64,000 nt of DNA from positions 123,930,126-123,994,125 of the forward strand of contig CP136069.1 of the NCBI GenBank assembly GCA_032622095.1, in the 5' to 3' direction. Position numbers and translations under genes: made by a program. The DNA comes from Siphonodentalium dalli (lineage: Eukaryota; Mollusca; Scaphopoda; Gadilida; Siphonodentaliidae). Positions within the stretch are counted from its first letter, which is position 1; each line of letters starts with the position of its first letter. Below, piece after piece: positions 58,741 through 64,000 of this stretch. Under the pieces are notes generated by a model. It was not told the DNA's origin and did not search any database. It was given only the letters and a program-made list of their open reading frames with translations.

Positions 58741-60078
58741 ATAGCCGATGAGCCCGACGTTGTCCGGGCTATTCAAAAACCAAATTTCAAGTCGATAGCT
58801 CTACCCAGCCCGACGTTGTCCGGGCTATTCAAAAACCAAATTTCAAGTCGATAGATTCTACCCGTTTCCGAGATCTGGTCTGCGCATGCGCGAAGCTGGC
58901 GTCGCACGGGTTCGGCGACCCGATAAAATTCGTATCCGGGGCAAGATACATTGACATACCAAATTTCAAGTCGATAGCTCCACCCGGTTCCGAGATCTCT
59001 TCTGCGCATGTGCGAAGCTGGCGTCGCACGGGCTCGGCGACCCGATAAAATTCGTATCCGGGGCAAGATACTTTAACATACCAAATTTCAAGTCGATAGC
59101 TCCCCCCGTTTGTATATATTAGATGTTCATGTATATCTCTCTGCAGATGCTAATAACGTTGAATGGTAAATAAACGCTCTTTATAGCGATGCGTCAAAAA
59201 CAAACGCTCATTAAATTATCACTTGATTAACCACCGCAGTGCCGTTTTTTTGTGACTGAGATTGGAGAACGGGTGCTCTGAGCTTCTCCAAAAACGCGGC
59301 GCCGACGGTGTCCGTGGGATTTTACCTTTGGATAGGAAGTTTGGTCTCGATCGGTCAACCCGTTTTCGATTCTATAAAGGACAGACAGACAAACAGAGGT
59401 CTTCAAAATATATATGAGACTAGCCGATGAGCCCGGCGTTGTCCGGGCTATTCAAAAACCAAATTTCAAGTCGATAGCTCTACCCAGCCCGACGTTGTCC
59501 GGGCTATTCAAAAACCAAATTTCAAGTCGATAGCTCTACCCGTTTCCGAGATCTGTTCTGCGCATGCGCGAAGCTGGCGTCGCATGGGCTCGGCGACCCG
59601 ATAAAATTCGTATCCGGGGCAAGATACATTCACATACCAAATTTCAAGTCGATTGCTCCACCCGTTACCGAGATCTCGTCTGCGCATGCGCGAAGCTGGC
59701 GTCGCACGGGCTCGGCGATCCGATAAAATTCGTATCCGGGGCAAGATAGCTCCACCCGTTTCCGAGATCTCGTCTGCGCATGCGCGAAGCTGGCGTCGCA
59801 CGGGCTCGGCGACCCGATAAAATTCGTATCCGGGGCAAGATACATTCACATAGCAAATTTCAAGTCGATAGCTCCACCCGTTTCCGAGATCTCGTCTGTG
59901 CATGCGCTGCACGGGCGTCGCACGGGCTCGCCAATACGACAACGACCACCACCTGGTCAAACTACACACACGTACCAAGTTTCGTCCCGATCGGTCGAGA
60001 ATCGTAGATTTGTATTAAGGACAGACAAACAGACAGACAGACAAACAGACAGACAGAGGTCTTCAAAATATATATGAG

Positions 60079-60121
60079 ATTGTTCTATCTGATCACTTTC
60101 AGCCATCTGGGGCATAGACTG
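60079..60121. repeat. 43-bp direct repeat, right of array 2
   Basis: Second copy of the segment at 52538-52580, starting directly after AAAATATATATGAG. Confidence 0.9.
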
Positions 60122-60720
60122 TCTGACAGTAACCAATAATAATGAGTCACTGTTGGGCAGTCCATGCATCAGATTAACTGAATTGTTACTTGTATACCTG
60201 TTTGAGACCTGACCCTTGACCCACCCCACCAGTTTCCAATAATCGTAGTGAATTAACATTTCAAGATCGAAAAGAAAAGAGTAATGCATCTTATATACTT
60301 ATTATGAGCAACTCCAGATGTTCATGCCCCAGAACCGAACATGAGATATGAAATATGAGATGTTAGATATTTTTCTCGTTGTCTAAATTGTACTGTATGT
60401 TCTCGTTGTCTAAATTATCACTTCGATGTGTGTGTTTTTTTACACGTTCACCTTGTCGCATGTATAGGCAGGATTTTTTACTTATTTATACAGAGGTCAA
60501 CTTAAGTTCAATTTGAGAATCGTTTAGACAACGCTATCAATTTTTGAACCCCCAGAAACAACATCTATATTCTCTTCCAGTGACAGTTCGCGGTTTCCAT
60601 GTAACTAGGTTGCTATACGCCTGGTCTTGTTATTAACCCTCCGAAACACCTATTTTGTTCAATATATAATGTTCTGCTGTTTCTTCGGCACCACATATGC
60701 AGGGACGTGACGATGGGGGG
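60122..60720. other. Intergenic, no gene recognised
   Basis: No supported gene; mildly AT-rich unique sequence. Confidence 0.5.
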
Positions 60721-61450
60721 GGGGGGGGTGGGCGGTGTCTCACCAACCAATTTTGGTCAAAATTTTCAACAGTTGGAAATTTCATACCTAATTTTAGTTG
60801 GAAATTTCACACCAACAATAGGTTGAAAATGTTCTTGTAGTTTGATTTTCAAACAATCTATTGGGGGAATTTATTGTTTTTGAACCAATATTTGCATATT
60901 TTCCTAGTTTTTGTCAACATTTTGGACTGAAATGGCCATCAGGTGGACATTTTACAACCTTAGGGGGGTGTCAGGTTGGAAATTTCCAACACTTGGAAAG
61001 CTTATGTCCTGGTACCTCCCCCGTGGCCAGTCAAAAGCTGCTAGTTAATTTGAGAAAACAATATTTTCCTACATTTGGTCAACATTGTCATTGGAATTGT
61101 CTAGGTGCTAAGATTTTGCGATTTTCTTGTTCAGATATCAAAATTTTCACACACCGGGCCGAACCATGGTCCTCCCCAATGGCCTCCTCTGTGGCTAATA
61201 AAAAACTGCTAAATGGTTTAAGAAAAAAATATTTTACTGCATTTGGTCAAAATTGCGGACTGAAATAGTCATCAGCTGGAGAAATTTCCAACCTAAGGGT
61301 GAGTATGTGGTTTGAAATTTACAACACTAGGAAAGCTTGAGGCTAGTCTAGATGCCAGGATTTTGGAATGTCCTTGTTTAGTTTTAAAATTTTTCTCACA
61401 CCGGGCCGAACAACCGTGGTCGGTCCGGTGTGTCCTGGTCTCCTGCCCGT
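60721..61450. repeat. Dispersed repeat with GTTGGAAATTTCC words
   Basis: Follows a poly-G tract and shares with 49130-49360 the segments TGAAATGGCCATCAG, TGGACATTTT and AATTGGAAAGCTT-like text. Two or three internal direct copies are seen (GGCCGAACCATGGTCC / GGCCGAACAACCGTGGTC). The open frame over it is incidental. Confidence 0.6.
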
Positions 61451-61616
61451 AGCCGTGTGCATTTGTCTGGAGTTGTATAACTAGATGTTAGGATTCACGC
61501 AATTTTCAGGTTCAAATATCTGAATGTTCTCAAGATATTTTACTTTATTATATACTAACTGAAACAGACTCCATTCGGGGGCCTTTATTTAGCGGGGGAG
61601 GGGCCTGCGGTCCCTT

Positions 61617-61672
61617 TGTGCGCTTCGCGCACATTATATCATCATAAACAGCGTGCGCTTCGCTCACATTTT
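61617..61672. repeat. Repeated GTGCGCTTCGCGCACATT hairpin
   Basis: Two copies of GTGCGCTTCGC(G/T)CACATT, each a short self-complementary GTGCG/CGCAC stem, 35-40 bp apart. Confidence 0.7.
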
Positions 61673-62345
61673 GATCTTCTTTTATCATTCTTTTATCAGA
61701 TTTGCACTCAACTGAAATATTAAAAGAGCATTAATTAGCGTCGGCAGTATTGCTTACACTGTAATATTTACATACTGAGTGTGATTATCACTAAATCCAA
61801 CATTCCGATTGGTCGGCGACCACGTGACTAGTTGCATTTATTTCTCGATAAACATGCAAGAGGGTCATAATGACAATCATAATTACATCGACGCGTCGTT
61901 GATTTTGGAGATGAAGAACGCGTAATGTTTTGGGCGCATTTGCACTCGCACAGGATTGACCTAATAAATCATCAGGTTTCAATATAAAGAGCCTCGTTTT
62001 GAAATTGTTCGTGTTAACTTTTGTCAATATAAAATTGATTAAAAACACCTTTGGTGTCACGTAGTATTAACGGGTTTTACATACAAGTTATGACCACTTA
62101 CCTCACGGTTACATCTCCATAAAAAATGAATTTTGATGAAAGAGTTGTCTGCTGGTGAGATAATTTGACCGGCTTTCAAAAACACGTGACATAACAAATG
62201 GGAAATTCCGACCAGTCACGTGACAAATGGTACAAAAATAACTTTCTGATCGGGTGCTATGGAATATTTTGAGCTGGGTTTGTCACACTTTTCGATTTAA
62301 ATACATTTACAAAAGTAGCTTTTTCGCTAAATGTATATAAATATA

Positions 62346-62502
62346 AGGATTAACTGTCATGTGGAGTGTTTTTTATGGAGATGTAACCGTGAGGTAAGTG
62401 GTCATAACTTGTATGTAAAACACTTCGGGTTTTACACAAGTTATGACCACTTACCTGAGGGTTACATCTCCATAAAAACTGTCCACATGACAGTTAATCC
62501 TT
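62346..62502. mobile_element. Long hairpin (about 70-bp arms), with a third arm copy at 62068-62130
   Basis: GGATTAACTGTCATGTGGA at the start pairs with TCCACATGACAGTTAATCC at the end; the inner arms carry TATGGAGATGTAACC and AAGTGGTCATAACTTGT with their complements around a CACTTCGGG loop. The same arm, in the rightward orientation, is at 62068-62130. Confidence 0.85.
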
Positions 62503-62704
62503 AAATGAATCAGGTAGGCCTATGTGACAAGATAACCTTCCATTCGGGGTGTTCGACTGTTCGTGCACCTTATGCTTTCCAAATGACAACATGCACCCTG
62601 CTATAGTAGACCATACCACAAATCTTTGCTCTGCATACGCACGTAGATCTCATATTTCATAAATTCAAAATTAGTTATTACTTATTACATGTTCTGTAAT
62701 AATC

Positions 62705-63205
62705 TATATTACGGTAGATGCAGATCCCAGCTCAAGATTACACGATTTGTGCGACTTTTGTGAGTAGATTTCGCGACAAGCATTACATTATTTACTCGGG
62801 GGAATTTCTTAATTAAAAGCATCGCAGAGCGAAATTTACTCACAAAAGTCGCATGTAACCTTGACCTGGGATTTACACAGTCATACTGCACCATGGAGGA
62901 CATTATAAAGGCATTGACTAAAATATATATTTCATGAGTTATTTGTTCTATGGTATAATGTTCCCCGTCAGAATATAAAACAAATTCCGAGTTTTTGTTG
63001 TTGGTAGAATGCCTGTAGAAATGCACGGCATGCCAGCACATCGGCATCCTTGGCGCCCCTCCCTCAACCACAGCCTGAAAATTCCAAATTTTAGAGATTC
63101 AACTCAAACACCACTTGTATCGTATTATATTTGTTTTATTTCGGTCAAAAGGGGGACTGTAGTGCTCCCATTCCCCAATTATTGCGACCCAGTGTCATAA
63201 GAGGA
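62705..63205. repeat. Dispersed repeat R63, copy 2 (uninterrupted)
   Basis: Collinear with 15830-16223 plus 17998-18135; it retains the empty TGTA target at 63158-63161. Short frames here are incidental. Confidence 0.8.
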
Positions 63206-63535
63206 ATCCGATCTCTGTGTGTGTACAGGTTACATACAAACAACATTTCCCATGCATAGGCGACAGTGTTAACTATAATTCCCACCGCCGATGAGTTAAG
63301 CCTATATTTGAACTGCAAATTATCTATCTTTGTTTAGAACGTCACCCGGTTCACCATTAAATATGGTGAAAACAAAAGCACACCGTTCGGACTTTTTTCC
63401 TATATAACTATATAGCTATATAACTGCATGTTCACATGCAACTACCCCCCTTTCTGCATAAGAATCAGCAGCATAAAAGTACCCAGACCCGTTCCAAAAC
63501 TCCGCGATCCGGCCAGACTCTTCCTGCATATTTAT
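63206..63535. other. Unique sequence, no gene recognised
   Basis: No supported gene or repeat apart from a short TATATAACTATATAGCTATATAA palindrome-like stretch near 63402. Confidence 0.45.
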
Positions 63536-63655
63536 CATGGTGGGGAATAACGTGGTTTCGAGTTGATGAGTATTATTTATTCAAAATGGCCTAGGCGATC
63601 TAAAACGCGACAAGAACCAGGAAAAAGGTTTTTAAACTAGGATAATGATATATAT
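63536..63655. mobile_element. Half copy of the 4545-5022 MITE
   Basis: TGGGGAATAACGTGGTTTCG onward matches the complement of 4900-5020, including AAACTAGGATAATGA at the inner side. Confidence 0.65.
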
Positions 63656-64000
63656 ATATATTTAAAAAAAATTGTTTTTATTGGAATAAACAGACATCAA
63701 TGAAGAATGTAAATACAGACAGGGTACATGTTATTATAAATAAAGTTACATTCTTCCAATTCTCTCACATCTTGCTCACTGCATTTACACGTCTTTCGTA
63801 CGTCATATGCACTCCCAGTGACTTACATGTAAATAGGGATAAATCGAATAATGTGTTCATTTTATATAGTAATCCAGATTTTAAATCTTTTGAACTTTGT
63901 TCCTGTGTACGGCGCATCGGTACGACATCTAACTATAGACGGCGTTGTGGTATTGGGGCGATAATAGTATTTCTTGGGTATAGTAATTAAGTGAGTTTTT
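63656..64000. other. Window end, no gene recognised
   Basis: A 96-codon plus-strand frame (63700-63990) has no recognisable domain and is not called. Confidence 0.45.

Larger units (their letters stand above)
52581..60078 (-). mobile_element. Helitron-like family 2 tandem array 2
   Basis: Head-to-tail elements of the same family as array 1, all in one orientation, with junctions of the form GGTCTTCAAAATATATATGA then CTAGCCGATGAGCCCG near 53230, 55812, 56200, 56818, 57248, 58740 and 59416. The core unit repeats at 122 bp (for example starting 56286, 56408, 56530). It is interrupted by a 2.19-kb DNA transposon at 53262-55454 and includes divergent members at 57795-58740 and 59115-59415. Confidence 0.65.

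Noticed and set aside
60861-61268. 136-codon plus-strand frame
   Set aside because: It lies in a dispersed repeat shared with 49130-49360 and has internal direct repetition with no recognisable domain.
61617-61672. GC-rich GTGCGCTTCGCGCAC hairpins as terminators
   Set aside because: Rho-independent terminators are not expected in an animal genome; these are short dispersed palindromes.
63700-63990. 96-codon frame at the right edge
   Set aside because: No recognisable similarity or splice structure; it cannot be supported from sequence alone.

Overview
This is a eukaryotic (metazoan) genomic window: genes split by GT-AG introns, long AT-rich introns, and a heavy load of transposon-derived repeats. 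The repeat style (Helitron-like elements with GACA/GTCT microsatellites and internal tandem units, foldback elements, piggyBac-type and other MITEs, non-LTR retrotransposon tails) fits a marine invertebrate, most likely a mollusc or other lophotrochozoan. That placement is inference; no species-specific marker was seen.

The backbone is a tandem pair of phosphotriesterase-related (PTER) genes, both on the minus strand. Copy A is complete: 8 coding exons between 52029 (ATG) and 25113 (stop), giving a 350-residue protein with every metal ligand of the family. Copy B has coding exons 1-4 (14340 down to 5468); its remaining exons should lie beyond position 1. Exon lengths 1-4 are identical in A and B (31, 163, 73, 112 nt) and about 300 bp of 5' flank plus parts of the introns are still alignable, so the duplication included the promoter. 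The introns differ greatly in length because of independent transposon insertions.

Region by region: 1-4165 foldback element with a central minisatellite, probably in copy B intron 4. 4166-5467 MITE-like inverted repeats. 5468-14340 copy B exons, with intron 3 swollen by a Helitron-like element (5871-about 10655) that itself holds a tandem duplication and a TTAA-flanked insertion. 14341-25112 intergenic: non-LTR fragment, a composite TIR element (16224-17997), a palindromic block dense in TCAAGGTCA motifs (20942-23033) and Helitron-like array 1 (23034-24976). 25113-52029 copy A, whose introns 7 and 6 carry giant foldback elements of 5.0 and 5.7 kb. 52346-60121 Helitron-like array 2, interrupted by a 2.19-kb DNA transposon carrying a small two-exon C2H2 zinc-finger gene. 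60122-64000 dispersed repeats with no gene recognised.

The most notable items are (1) the zinc-finger-bearing transposon with CACTGGGG termini and a 5-bp GC-rich target duplication, (2) the giant foldbacks whose arms repeat an AAGATGGCGGCC (YY1-like) core about every 175 bp, (3) the head-to-tail Helitron-like concatemers flanked by a 43-bp direct repeat, and (4) a composite-style TIR element for which a repeat elsewhere in the window preserves the empty target site. Most long open frames in the window are by-products of repeats and are not listed as genes.
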